Shown one piece after another: positions 16,608 through 23,643 of a DNA stretch of 64,000 nucleotides (its first letter is position 1; the number at the start of each line of letters is the position of its first letter). The notes below the pieces were generated by a model. That model made no database searches. It had not been told where the DNA came from and saw only the letters and a program-made list of their open reading frames with translations. The stretch spans positions 310,001 to 374,000 of the forward strand of contig NZ_JBEEAC010000002.1 in NCBI RefSeq assembly GCF_040120695.1, in the 5' to 3' direction. This stretch comes from Plantactinospora sp040120695. GTDB lineage: Bacteria; Actinomycetota; Actinomycetes; Mycobacteriales; Micromonosporaceae. Made by a program: the position numbers and the translations under genes.

Positions 16608-17345
16608 CTACCGGCGACCGGCGTGCTTGTCAGCCGCCGTTCGGCCGTCCTCGTACCACCGGTAGTCGGCCGCCGAACGGTACGGGGCGTTCAACCAGGT
16701 GGAGGGGGACTGGGCGACCCGGGACAGCTTCTCCGCGGTGGCGGCGCTGATCCGGTTGCCGCCCGCGACGAGCAGCCGGTCGAGTTCCCGATGGGTCGCC
16801 ACCAGGCACTCGTTGGGCAGTCCGTACACGCTGATCACGCCGGAGCCGACGAAGGTCAGCACCGGGGTGACCGGAATGGTCAGGCCGACCGCGTTGGAGA
16901 GCGCCTTGGCGGCCCGCTTCGCGTCCCGCCGCGCCTCCGACACGTACGCCGGCCGCTTGCCGTTGATCTGCACGACGTCCCCGGCGATCAGGACTCGGGA
17001 CCGGCCGTGGTCGGCCACGGTGACCGCGAAGAGCCCGCTGGGGCCGATCGCCAGGAAGCCCGCACGCTCGTCCCGGGACCGGTAGTCCAGGTCGAGCATG
17101 CTCGTCTCGGTCAACTCGGTCCGCGGCCAGTCGACCACGTGCCACGATGGACCGAGGTGGTCGAGCCGGCTCAGTGCTCGGGCCCCGGCCGCCTCGATCC
17201 GGCGGGCGTCCCGCTCCGCGCGGCGCCGACGGGCCCAGTCCAGCGGCGTCGGCCGGACGGCCTCCAGCGGGGGAAGTTGGTTGACGGGTGCGGGAGGGAG
17301 GGCCCGCGCGGCGGGAACCGCTGAGCGTGCAGAAAAGACAGTCAT
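16608..17345 (-). CDS. NERD-like domain protein
   Basis: A 245-residue protein. The central region (about 70-190) resembles the nuclease-related domain family: HVVDWPRTELTETSMLDLDY, FLAIGPSGLFAVTVADHG, the short strand VVQINGKRPAYV and KRAAKALSNAVGLTIPVTPVLTFVG. The usual catalytic signature of the PD-(D/E)xK superfamily is not obvious, so nuclease activity is uncertain. The ATG at 17345 has GGAGGT upstream. Basic N-terminus with no signal peptide. Confidence 0.7.
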   Translation of the reverse strand: MTVFSARSAVPAARALPPAPVNQLPPLEAVRPTPLDWARRRRAERDARRIEAAGARALSRLDHLGPSWHVVDWPRTELTETSMLDLDYRSRDERAGFLAIGPSGLFAVTVADHGRSRVLIAGDVVQINGKRPAYVSEARRDAKRAAKALSNAVGLTIPVTPVLTFVGSGVISVYGLPNECLVATHRELDRLLVAGGNRISAATAEKLSRVAQSPSTWLNAPYRSAADYRWYEDGRTAADKHAGRR

Positions 17346-17509
17346 CGTGACCTCCGGCAAAAGGTCCCTCGAAGTTATCTCCTCACTACGGTACGTGGCC
17401 AGACCTAGGGAGCGGCAAGTCGAAGCGCCGGAGTGAGTGTGGATGAATGCCCCATTCATCCGAAGCCCTTTTTCCCAGATGGTGCCAATCGCTGCCCTAC
17501 GCTGCGAGG

Positions 17510-18733
17510 ATGACCCACTTCGTGGACAGCGAGTGCGGGCGTCTCGGCACTGTACTTCTGCACCGTCCGGGACCTGAACTCGCCCGACTCACGCCCCGGA
17601 ACAACGACTCGCTGCTCTTCGACGCGATCCCCTGGGTCGGCCGGGCCCAGGAGGAGCACGACGCCTTCGCCGCCGCGCTGCGCGAGCGCGGCGTCGAGGT
17701 GCTCTACATCGGAACCCTACTCGCCGAGACACTGGCCCTGCCGGACGCGCGGTCCGAGCTGACCGAGCGGGTGCTCGCCGACGCCCGACTGGGTGACACG
17801 CTGCGCCGACGGGTGGCGGAGCATCTCTCGTACCTCGATCCGGCCGGGCTGGCCGGAGTCCTGATCGCCGGTCTCGCCCACCAGGAGCTGCGACTCGGTG
17901 GCGACCGGGGCGGCGGCCTGGTCTACCGCCTGATGGACCGGCTGGACTTCGTGATCGACCCGCTGCCGAACCTGCTCTTCGCCCGGGACTCGTCCACCTG
18001 GATCGGCGACCACGTCGCGGTGACCAGCCTGGCCATGCCGGCCCGGCGCAGGGAGACCAGCCTGACCGACGCGATCTACCGGCACCACCCCCGGTTCGCC
18101 GGTACGCGATTCGTGTACGACCCCGGCCTGGAGCACCTGGAGGGCGGTGACGTCCTGCTGCTCGCCCCCGGGGTGCTGGCGGTCGGGGTCGGCGAGCGCA
18201 CCACCCCGGCCGGGGCGGAGCGGCTGGCCCGCCGGGTCTTCGAGGCGCGCCTGGCGCACACCATCCTGGTGGTGCCGATCGCCCAGGAGCGCGCCACCAT
18301 GCACCTGGACACCATCTGCACGATGGTCGACGTCGACGCGGTACTCATGTATCCGAACATCGCGGACACGCTCTCGGCGTACACGGTGGTGGCCGGCGCC
18401 GACGGCGACATCCAGCTCGACGGGCCGGCGCCGTTCCTGCGGGCGGCGGCCGACGCGATGGACCTGGACAGGCTCCGGGTGATCGACACCGGCCTGGACC
18501 CGGTGACAGCGGAACGCGAGCAGTGGGACGACGGCAACAACACCCTGGCGCTCGCCCCCCGGCTCTGCGTCGCGTACGAGCGGAACGTGGAGACCAACGC
18601 CCAACTGGAACGGGCCGGCATCGAGGTGATCCGGATCGCCAGTTCCGAACTCGGCTCGGGCCGGGGCGGCCCGCGCTGCATGTCCTGCCCGCTGGTCCGG
18701 GAGCCGCTGCGCCCGGGAGCGCCGCCCAGTTGA
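17510..18733 (+). CDS. arcA: Arginine deiminase
   Basis: A 407-residue enzyme hydrolysing arginine to citrulline and ammonia. Family motifs are present: LPNLLFARDSSTWIGDHV, the catalytic His region LEHLEGGDVLLL, ERATMHLDTICTMVD and the C-terminal nucleophile Cys390 in GGPRCMSCPL. TACGCT lies 7 nt before the ATG at 17510 and no Shine-Dalgarno is seen, so it is probably leaderless. It stands alone: no carbamate kinase, ornithine transcarbamoylase or antiporter of the usual deiminase operon is adjacent. Confidence 0.94.
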   Translation: MTHFVDSECGRLGTVLLHRPGPELARLTPRNNDSLLFDAIPWVGRAQEEHDAFAAALRERGVEVLYIGTLLAETLALPDARSELTERVLADARLGDTLRRRVAEHLSYLDPAGLAGVLIAGLAHQELRLGGDRGGGLVYRLMDRLDFVIDPLPNLLFARDSSTWIGDHVAVTSLAMPARRRETSLTDAIYRHHPRFAGTRFVYDPGLEHLEGGDVLLLAPGVLAVGVGERTTPAGAERLARRVFEARLAHTILVVPIAQERATMHLDTICTMVDVDAVLMYPNIADTLSAYTVVAGADGDIQLDGPAPFLRAAADAMDLDRLRVIDTGLDPVTAEREQWDDGNNTLALAPRLCVAYERNVETNAQLERAGIEVIRIASSELGSGRGGPRCMSCPLVREPLRPGAPPS

Positions 18734-18740
18734 GGACGCG

Positions 18741-18786
18741 GACTCGCCCCGGTCGCCGAGGGGAGGGCGGCGGACCGGGGCGAGTC
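18741..18786. terminator. Bidirectional terminator after arcA
   Basis: A perfect 14-bp inverted repeat, GACTCGCCCCGGTC at 18741-18754 and GACCGGGGCGAGTC at 18773-18786. It lies between arcA and the convergent small gene ending at 18807. Confidence 0.82.
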
Positions 18787-18806
18787 GCCTCGGGTGATGA
18801 GGCGGG

Positions 18807-19094
18807 TCAGCGGCGGCGCGGTACCCAGTGGAGGATCTGGGAGACGATCAGCGCGGGGTGCCGGTCGGGCAGTACCTCAAGTGCGCGGGCGAGGTGGGCG
18901 CCGAGGTACATCAGCAGCCCGACCCGGTCGCCCGCGAAGCCGACCAGCAGGGACAGGCGTGCCTGCGGACACGGCCAGGGGTGCTCACACTCGGGGCAGT
19001 CGTAGGTCTCGGTCGGGAAGTGCCCGTCGACCTGCCGCTCGCGTCTGCGGCGTCGGGCGGCGAACCGCTCCCAGCGTGCCGGTGGCCCGATCAC
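18807..19094 (-). CDS. Small cysteine-containing protein, partner of the XRE cassette
   Basis: A 95-residue protein. The first third is basic (RFAARRRRRERQ); then comes a compact Cys cluster YDCPECEHPWPCPQARLSLL with three cysteines and a His that could bind a metal, then a helical part (VGLLMYLGAHLARALEVL). It follows the gene at 19098 with a 3-bp gap on the same strand and sits opposite an XRE/DUF397 pair. Similar small CPxC...PWPCP proteins are common beside such regulators in Micromonosporaceae. Function unknown. Confidence 0.68.
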   Translation of the reverse strand: MIGPPARWERFAARRRRRERQVDGHFPTETYDCPECEHPWPCPQARLSLLVGFAGDRVGLLMYLGAHLARALEVLPDRHPALIVSQILHWVPRRR

Positions 19095-19097
19095 CGG

Positions 19098-19430
19098 TCA
19101 CGCCCGTACACCGTGCCGGGCGCGGTGCCCCTGCCCGGGGGTGAGGGCTCCGGGGCGGCCGTTGCCCAGGTGTGCGCGGGTGGGCGCGTCCCAGCCGGGT
19201 CGATGGGTGGGCGTGTCCCAGCCGGGTCGACGGTTGGTCGCCCGGGGCCGGGTCGGTGCGGGCGGCGCATCCAGGGTCAGGGCCCGGACAGGTGGGGCCG
19301 GTGGCCGGTAGGGTGCCGGCAGCACCCCGGCCGGCTCCGGGCAGCGCCATCGCTGGCCGCATCGGCAGTACCGCCAGAGGCGCCACCATGCGCGGCGGTG
19401 TCGGGGCTCGACCCTGCGGGCGTGTCTCAT
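19098..19430 (-). CDS. Small basic Trp/Arg/Cys-rich protein
   Basis: A 110-residue, very basic protein whose N-terminus, RRAWWRLWRYCRCGQRWRCPE, has three cysteines and many Trp/Arg residues. The C-terminal half is low-complexity and contains a 9-residue repeat (RPGWDTPTH, RPGWDAPTR) encoded by a 27-bp tandem duplication at 19178-19231. It lies 3 bp upstream of the other small Cys protein, so the two are probably co-transcribed. I recognise this as a recurrent companion of DUF5753 regulators in related actinomycetes but know no function. Confidence 0.6.
   Translation of the reverse strand: MRHARRVEPRHRRAWWRLWRYCRCGQRWRCPEPAGVLPAPYRPPAPPVRALTLDAPPAPTRPRATNRRPGWDTPTHRPGWDAPTRAHLGNGRPGALTPGQGHRARHGVRA
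19178..19231. repeat. 27-bp tandem duplication in frame
   Basis: Two 27-bp copies, 19178-19204 and 19205-19231, differing at two positions and sharing GTCCCAGCCGGGTCGA. The period is a multiple of three and preserves the reading frame of the minus-strand small gene. Confidence 0.85.
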
Positions 19431-19641
19431 CTGATTGCTCCCGTCGGCGAGATGCGGACAGGGGCGGCACCGGCCCGGACACCGGCACCGCCCCCGTGGG
19501 CGCTTCGCCCGGATGGAAGGTCACGGGGGCCGGGCAAAAGCGCTTGCCCTCCACCCTGGACTCTTGACACGTAGTAGTGGAAGATGTGCAGTCAGCAATA
19601 TAGATGTCTGTAGCATTCCCCTCCGCATGCGGGAGTAGTAC

Positions 19642-20418
19642 GTGAACGAACTCCGGGAAGTCCTCAGAAGACATCGAGTCGGGCGCCGCATGACACAGGC
19701 GCAACTCGGCCGGGCGGTCAAGGTGAGCGCGTCACTGATCGCCGCGATCGAACAGGGCCGGCTCATTCCCCAACCCGAGACCGCCGCCCGGTTGGACCGG
19801 TTCTTCGACTGCGAGGACGAGATCCAGGAGGCCGCCGTCCTGGCCCGGCAGGATGCCCGGCCGCCGTGGCTGCGCCCCTGGACCGAACACGAGGAACGAG
19901 CCACCCTGCTCCGCTGGTGGGAGCCGCTCCTCCTGCCGGGCCTGCTCCAGACCGAGGAGTACGCCCGTGCCGTCCTGTACGGCGGGTGGTTGTCGGACGA
20001 GGTGGTGAATAGTGCCATCCAGGTCCGGCGGGACCGGCTCGCCGCTACCATCGACCGCCCCAAGCCTCCGACGCTGTCGGCCGTCATCAGTGAATTCGCG
20101 CTGGCCTTCGGGCCGCCCGAACTCCGCCGTGAGCAACTGAAACACCTGCTGGAGCTCAGCCAGCGACCGAAGATCCAGGTTCTCGTGGTGCCCCGGTCCG
20201 CCGGCCTACATGCCGGCCGACAGGGCGCTTTCGTGCTGGCGACGCTTCCTGGCAACCGGCGGGCCGGCTACGTGGATGACCAACTCCAAGGTCGGGTGGT
20301 GACGGACGGGGGAGATCTCGACCAGTTGGAAGTATCGTGGGAGATTGTCAGCGGGCTGGCCCTACCGGTGCAGCCGTCAAGGGACCTTCTCCAGAGAGCG
20401 ATTGACGATGACGAGTGA
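19642..20418 (+). CDS. XRE helix-turn-helix regulator with DUF5753 domain
   Basis: A 258-residue regulator. An N-terminal HTH_31-type domain (LREVLRRHRVGRRMTQAQLG, then SLIAAIEQGRLIPQPETAARL) is followed by the DUF5753 domain from about residue 75 (EHEERATLLRWWEPLLLPGLLQTEEYARAVL). This is the Scr1/WhiJ-like architecture that in Streptomyces acts with a small DUF397 partner in development and antibiotic control. GTG start with GGGAG upstream. It overlaps the DUF397 gene by 11 bp. Confidence 0.93.
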   Translation: MNELREVLRRHRVGRRMTQAQLGRAVKVSASLIAAIEQGRLIPQPETAARLDRFFDCEDEIQEAAVLARQDARPPWLRPWTEHEERATLLRWWEPLLLPGLLQTEEYARAVLYGGWLSDEVVNSAIQVRRDRLAATIDRPKPPTLSAVISEFALAFGPPELRREQLKHLLELSQRPKIQVLVVPRSAGLHAGRQGAFVLATLPGNRRAGYVDDQLQGRVVTDGGDLDQLEVSWEIVSGLALPVQPSRDLLQRAIDDDE

Positions 20419-20611
20419 CGTGGCGCCCCGGTGGCGCAAGAGCACCCGCAGTGGCTCCAACCAGGGTGCCTGCGTCGAGGTGGCCGACAATCTGCCCGGC
20501 CGGGTGCTGGTCCGGGACACCAAGGACCGCGACGGTGGCACGCTGGCCTTCGGGCCGGCGGGCTGGCAGGCCTTCGTCGACCTGGCGAAGCGGATCGGCC
20601 CGGTCGGCTGA
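20408..20611 (+). CDS. DUF397 small protein
   Basis: A 67-residue protein with the whole DUF397 signature: RWRKSTRSGSNQGACVEVAD, VLVRDTKDRDG and TLAFGPAGWQAFV. In Streptomyces, DUF397 proteins pair with and modulate the preceding DUF5753 regulator. The ATG lies inside the last codons of that regulator (11-bp overlap), so translation is coupled. Its single Cys sits in the usual GACVEV position. Confidence 0.95.
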   Translation: MTSDVAPRWRKSTRSGSNQGACVEVADNLPGRVLVRDTKDRDGGTLAFGPAGWQAFVDLAKRIGPVG

Positions 20612-20624
20612 CCGTCCCTTCACG

Positions 20625-20664
20625 ACAGACGACCCCCGGCGGCACAGCCCGGGGGCGTCTTGTC
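20625..20664 (+). terminator. Terminator after the DUF397 gene
   Basis: An imperfect inverted repeat pairing GACGACCCCCGG with CCGGGGGCGTC, followed by TTGTCTCCT on the + strand. Confidence 0.65.
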
Positions 20665-20686
20665 TCCTGTCCGCCGGTCGAGCTGA

Positions 20687-20740
20687 GGTCAGCGGGCGCC
20701 GGCGGCCAGGAACGGTCAGCGTGTGCCGGCGGCCAGGAAC
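20687..20740. repeat. 27-bp tandem duplication of a gene end
   Basis: Copies at 20687-20713 and 20714-20740 share GGTCAGCG and CCGGCGGCCAGGAAC. The right copy encodes the last codons and stop of the methyltransferase gene; the left copy is an extra duplicate placed just past its stop. Confidence 0.85.
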
Positions 20741-21477
20741 ATGGGGATCGCGACCAGCAGCCGACCGCTGCTGGCACGTCGGGCCTGCTCGTCAGTCCAC
20801 GCTTCGGCCTCGTCGGCGCTGACCGCACCGGTCTGCCGGGCGGCGTCGGCGTGGGCGGCGACCATCGGCAGCATCGCGGCATCGGTGAAGATCATGGTGT
20901 GTACCTCCAGTTCGACGTTGCGGAAGCCGTGGTCGAGCAGCAGGTTGCGGTAGGCGCGGGCGATGCGCGGGTGTGGGACGGTGTCTGCGCGGGCGTGCAC
21001 GATCCGGCGGGTCAGGTCCGACTGGTCCGAGTCGACGACAATCGTGTCCCAGTCCTGGCCGAGCAGCACGATGCGGCCGCCGGGAGCGAGGACCCGGCGG
21101 GCCTCGGCCAGCGCGGCGGCGGGTTCGGGCAGCACGTGGTACACCTTGTCGGCCCGGTAGCCGTGCGCCTGCCCGTCGTCCAGGGGCAGTTCGGCGGCGT
21201 CGGCGGCGCGCACGTCGAGGTCGGGGAAGCGGTTGCGGGCGGCGGCCAGCATCGCCGGATCGAGATCCACTCCGATGGCGCGGGCGCCGCGCACGGCGAG
21301 TTCGGCGACGGCGCGGCCGGCACCGCAGCCGACATCGATCACTGTCGCGCCGGAAAGCGGGCGCAGCAACTGGTAACTGCGTGCGCGTAGCGTGACGGCA
21401 TCGGGCATGGTTTCGGCGGCATCGAGCATCCGGATGAGCTTTTCGCTGTCCGTGTAGGCAGTGTGCGTGTCGGGCAT
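20716..21477 (-). CDS. Class I SAM-dependent methyltransferase
   Basis: A 253-residue methyltransferase. Motif I is VIDVGCGAGRAVAEL, followed by the acidic ribose-binding GVDLDP, motif II-like VRAADAAELPLDDGQ, and motif III LAPGGRIVLL. The family is UbiE/Methyltransf_11-like; the acceptor is unknown. It is divergent from a MerR regulator with a perfect palindrome starting 15 bp upstream of its ATG, which implies MerR-type control of this promoter. The last codons and stop are duplicated immediately downstream. Confidence 0.9.
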   Translation of the reverse strand: MPDTHTAYTDSEKLIRMLDAAETMPDAVTLRARSYQLLRPLSGATVIDVGCGAGRAVAELAVRGARAIGVDLDPAMLAAARNRFPDLDVRAADAAELPLDDGQAHGYRADKVYHVLPEPAAALAEARRVLAPGGRIVLLGQDWDTIVVDSDQSDLTRRIVHARADTVPHPRIARAYRNLLLDHGFRNVELEVHTMIFTDAAMLPMVAAHADAARQTGAVSADEAEAWTDEQARRASSGRLLVAIPMFLAAGTR

Positions 21478-21491
21478 GCGCCCGAGTGTGC

Positions 21492-21513
21492 GACTTCAGG
21501 TGAACCTGAAGTC
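21492..21513. promoter_or_regulatory. Perfect palindromic MerR-type operator
   Basis: GACTTCAGGT at 21492-21501 and its exact reverse complement ACCTGAAGTC at 21504-21513, separated by GA. On the minus strand it starts with TTGACT, read as a -35 box, and the spacer to a weak -10-like CACACT is about 19-20 bp, the long spacing typical of MerR-activated promoters. Confidence 0.8.
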
Positions 21514-21558
21514 AAACAGTGGTCTCGTCAAGGTGACTCTGAGTCGGTGGAATGGTCG

Positions 21559-21975
21559 ATGGAGTACTCGATCGGTGAACTGGCCGCCCGCTTCGGTCTG
21601 GCCACGCACGTGTTGCGGCACTGGGAGGACGTGGGTCTGCTCTCGCCGGCGCGGCGGGTGGCGGGCCGGCGGGCCTACGACGCGACGCACGTGACCCGGG
21701 TGGCGGAGATTCTGCTGTGTAAGGAGGCCGGGTTCAGCCTGGAGCAGTTGCGGGGGCTGTTCAGCGCTCCGGACCGGGAGCGGCGACGAGACCTGCTGCG
21801 CGGCCAGTTGGCCCAGGTGCGGGAGCGGATCGCCCGGCTCACGCTGTCGCAGACGCTGCTGGAGCACGGCCTGCGCTGCCAGCACCCGGACTACCAGGCG
21901 TGCCCGCAGTTCCAGGCGATGATACTGGCACGGCTGGACGGGGTCGCCCTGGACGATGCTCTCGACCACCCATGA
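21559..21975 (+). CDS. MerR family transcriptional regulator
   Basis: A 138-residue regulator. The N-terminal winged HTH begins EYSIGELAARFGLATHVLRHWEDVGLL and continues RAYDATHVTRVAEILLCKEAGFSLEQL; a dimerisation helix follows. The C-terminus carries a possible ligand or metal site with cysteines and a His (GLRCQHPDYQACPQF). The ATG at 21559 gives the canonical start; a GTG four codons upstream is possible. It is divergent from a methyltransferase and probably controls it through the palindrome at 21492-21513. Confidence 0.9.
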   Translation: MEYSIGELAARFGLATHVLRHWEDVGLLSPARRVAGRRAYDATHVTRVAEILLCKEAGFSLEQLRGLFSAPDRERRRDLLRGQLAQVRERIARLTLSQTLLEHGLRCQHPDYQACPQFQAMILARLDGVALDDALDHP

Positions 21976-22059
21976 CAGCCCTGGTCGTGGATGCTGCCGT
22001 ACCGGTCTGTCGACACATGCTGACGCACCACGAGCCCCGTCGACCCGCTCTGGTGTGGT

Positions 22060-22116
22060 CCAAGATTCTTGACGAGTTGTGGCGCGTGTCGAACCACAAC
22101 TCGCCAAGAATCTTGA
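22060..22116. repeat. Large imperfect hairpin (REP- or MITE-like, possible terminator)
   Basis: Two 23-nt arms, 22060-22082 and 22094-22116, pair at 21 of 23 positions around an 11-nt loop. Each arm contains CAAGATTCTTG or its complement CAAGAATCTTG, themselves near-palindromic, plus GAGTTGTGG. The base composition (A/T-rich TTCTTG) is unlike the surroundings. It lies between convergent genes so it may terminate both, but the nested symmetry resembles dispersed repeats. Confidence 0.75.
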
Positions 22117-22127
22117 TATGCCCGGGG

Positions 22128-23045
22128 TCAGCGCAGGGTGAGTTGGCGGCCGAGCAGGCCCTGCTTGGCGCGGCGGCCGGCGGCGTCCAGCGGGGCCGGG
22201 TCGGCCAGGGCGGCGGCGTACCGCTTCGCGACGTCCGCCAGCGGACCTTCCCAGGACTCCGGCGCGGCGTCCCGGGGAATGTCCCAGACCGGTACCAGCC
22301 GGCCGTGCGCCCGGAACATGCCGGCGAACCGGGTCTGCGGGCCGAGCGGCAGCTCACCGGCGGCGGAGAGCCGGGAGAGCGCGTCCAGCGCCGCGTCCTC
22401 GTCGTCGGGCAGCACCCAGCGGACATGGCTCTTGCCGGTGACCTGGCACCAGTACGCGGCCGGCGCGGCGGCCAGCCGGACCGTCGGGTAGATCGAGGCG
22501 TTGGCCCGCTCCAGCGACGCCTTGACGTTGGGGTCGTCGCCCGCCCCCGGGTCGAGCCAGAAATCGAACCCGTCGTGCATGGTGATGTCGAGCGGCCCGT
22601 CGACCAGCACGTCCGGCAGCCGGGGACCCTCGCCGGGCAGCGCCGGCACCGAGACCGTGCCACCCGGCTCGGTACGCAGCGCGCAGAGCAGCGCCTCGGC
22701 AAGGTCCCGGGAGACGTCGCCGGACTGCACGTGCCGCTGGAGACCGATCATGATCCGGCCGTCCGGCTTGGTGATCGCGGGCGTGGCCATCGGCAGCACG
22801 GTGGCCAGGGTGACCGGCCGGTCCCCGAACTCCTCCACCAGGTGCGGCGCGAGGGTCAGCGGAGCGGAGGCCGCCGGCACCAGCTCACGCAGCGCGATCC
22901 ACTCCACCTCGTCGGTCAGCTCCTCGAAGGGACGGGGCACGAAGACGTCCCGTACCTTCTGTCGCTTTCCGTTCTGGTTTTCCCCGCTGGTGGAGTTGCT
23001 GCCGTCCGCTGCGGCGGACCGGGAACTCTTTCGACGCTTGCCCAC
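22128..23045 (-). CDS. DUF5926 family protein
   Basis: A 305-residue actinobacterial protein of unknown function. The start VGKRRKSSRSAA is a basic leader, followed by the family core: VFVPRPFEELTDEVEWIALRELVPAASAPL, PAITKPDGRIMIGLQRH, GFDFWLDPG and the C-terminal MFRAHGRLVPVWD. The start GTG at 23045 has TAGGCT 8 nt upstream (leaderless), which excludes the longer frame to 23126. No catalytic motif is evident. Some databases label such proteins topoisomerase II-like, which I see no support for. Confidence 0.88.
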   Translation of the reverse strand: MGKRRKSSRSAAADGSNSTSGENQNGKRQKVRDVFVPRPFEELTDEVEWIALRELVPAASAPLTLAPHLVEEFGDRPVTLATVLPMATPAITKPDGRIMIGLQRHVQSGDVSRDLAEALLCALRTEPGGTVSVPALPGEGPRLPDVLVDGPLDITMHDGFDFWLDPGAGDDPNVKASLERANASIYPTVRLAAAPAAYWCQVTGKSHVRWVLPDDEDAALDALSRLSAAGELPLGPQTRFAGMFRAHGRLVPVWDIPRDAAPESWEGPLADVAKRYAAALADPAPLDAAGRRAKQGLLGRQLTLR

Positions 23046-23056
23046 GGCGAGACAGC

Positions 23057-23120
23057 CTAGGCGCAACCGGCCGGGCGCGGGCACCCGGCTAGGCGCAACC
23101 GGCCGGGCGCGGACACCCGG
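23057..23120. repeat. 32-bp tandem duplication upstream of the DUF5926 gene
   Basis: Copies at 23057-23088 and 23089-23120 both begin CTAGGCGCAACCGGCCGGGC and differ at one base. The first copy overlaps the inferred -10 box at 23054-23059. Confidence 0.85.
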
Positions 23121-23147
23121 CGGCACCCTGGCGTCGGCGACGGCCGT

Positions 23148-23588
23148 TCAGCCGACGGCGACCGAATGCCGGACCGGTTGTACCAGCCGGGCCCAGACGC
23201 TCTGCCCCAGCCCGTCCCGCTCGACTCCCCAGTCGGCGGCGAGCGTGGCGACCAGGAGGAGCCCTCGGCCGTCCGTCGCGTCCGGCCCGACCTGGCGGAC
23301 CCGGGGCGGGCCGGTGGAGCCGCCGTCGGTCACCCGGATCTCCAGGGTGTTCGCGGTCGGGCTGGTACGCAGCAGCCAGGTCAGCCGGATCATCCCGCCG
23401 GGCAGCGGCGCGGCGTGCCGTACGGCGTTGCCGAGCAGTTCGGCCGCCACCATCTCGGCGTCGCCGAGCAGGTCCGCCGGCACCGCACCGTCGAGTTCCG
23501 CACCGAGCCGGTGCCGGGCGGTACGGGCGCCCTGGGCGTGCTGCGGCACCAAAAGGCACCACGACCGTTCGGTCGAGACGCTCGACAC
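23148..23588 (-). CDS. Anti-sigma-factor-like ATP-binding protein
   Basis: A 146-residue stand-alone GHKL ATPase domain like the serine kinases RsbW/SpoIIAB. The N box is EMVAAELLGNAVRHA, the G1-like segment is LEIRVTDGGST and the G2 box is DGRGLLLVATLAADWGVE. Such proteins in actinomycetes phosphorylate anti-sigma antagonists or bind sigma factors. The GTG at 23588 has AGGAGG 8 nt upstream. It follows a histidine kinase gene on the same strand with a 55-bp gap. Confidence 0.85.
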   Translation of the reverse strand: MSSVSTERSWCLLVPQHAQGARTARHRLGAELDGAVPADLLGDAEMVAAELLGNAVRHAAPLPGGMIRLTWLLRTSPTANTLEIRVTDGGSTGPPRVRQVGPDATDGRGLLLVATLAADWGVERDGLGQSVWARLVQPVRHSVAVG

Positions 23589-23643
23589 TGCAGGTGCCTC
23601 CTCGACGGACCACCGGGGCACGGCGCCACCGGGCGACCTTGGT

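Noticed and set aside
18985..19704. 239-residue minus strand frame across the XRE start
   Set aside because: Overlaps the start of the well-supported XRE gene and the small Cys gene in another frame; composition is typical of a shadow. The frames at 18807 and 19098 are better supported.
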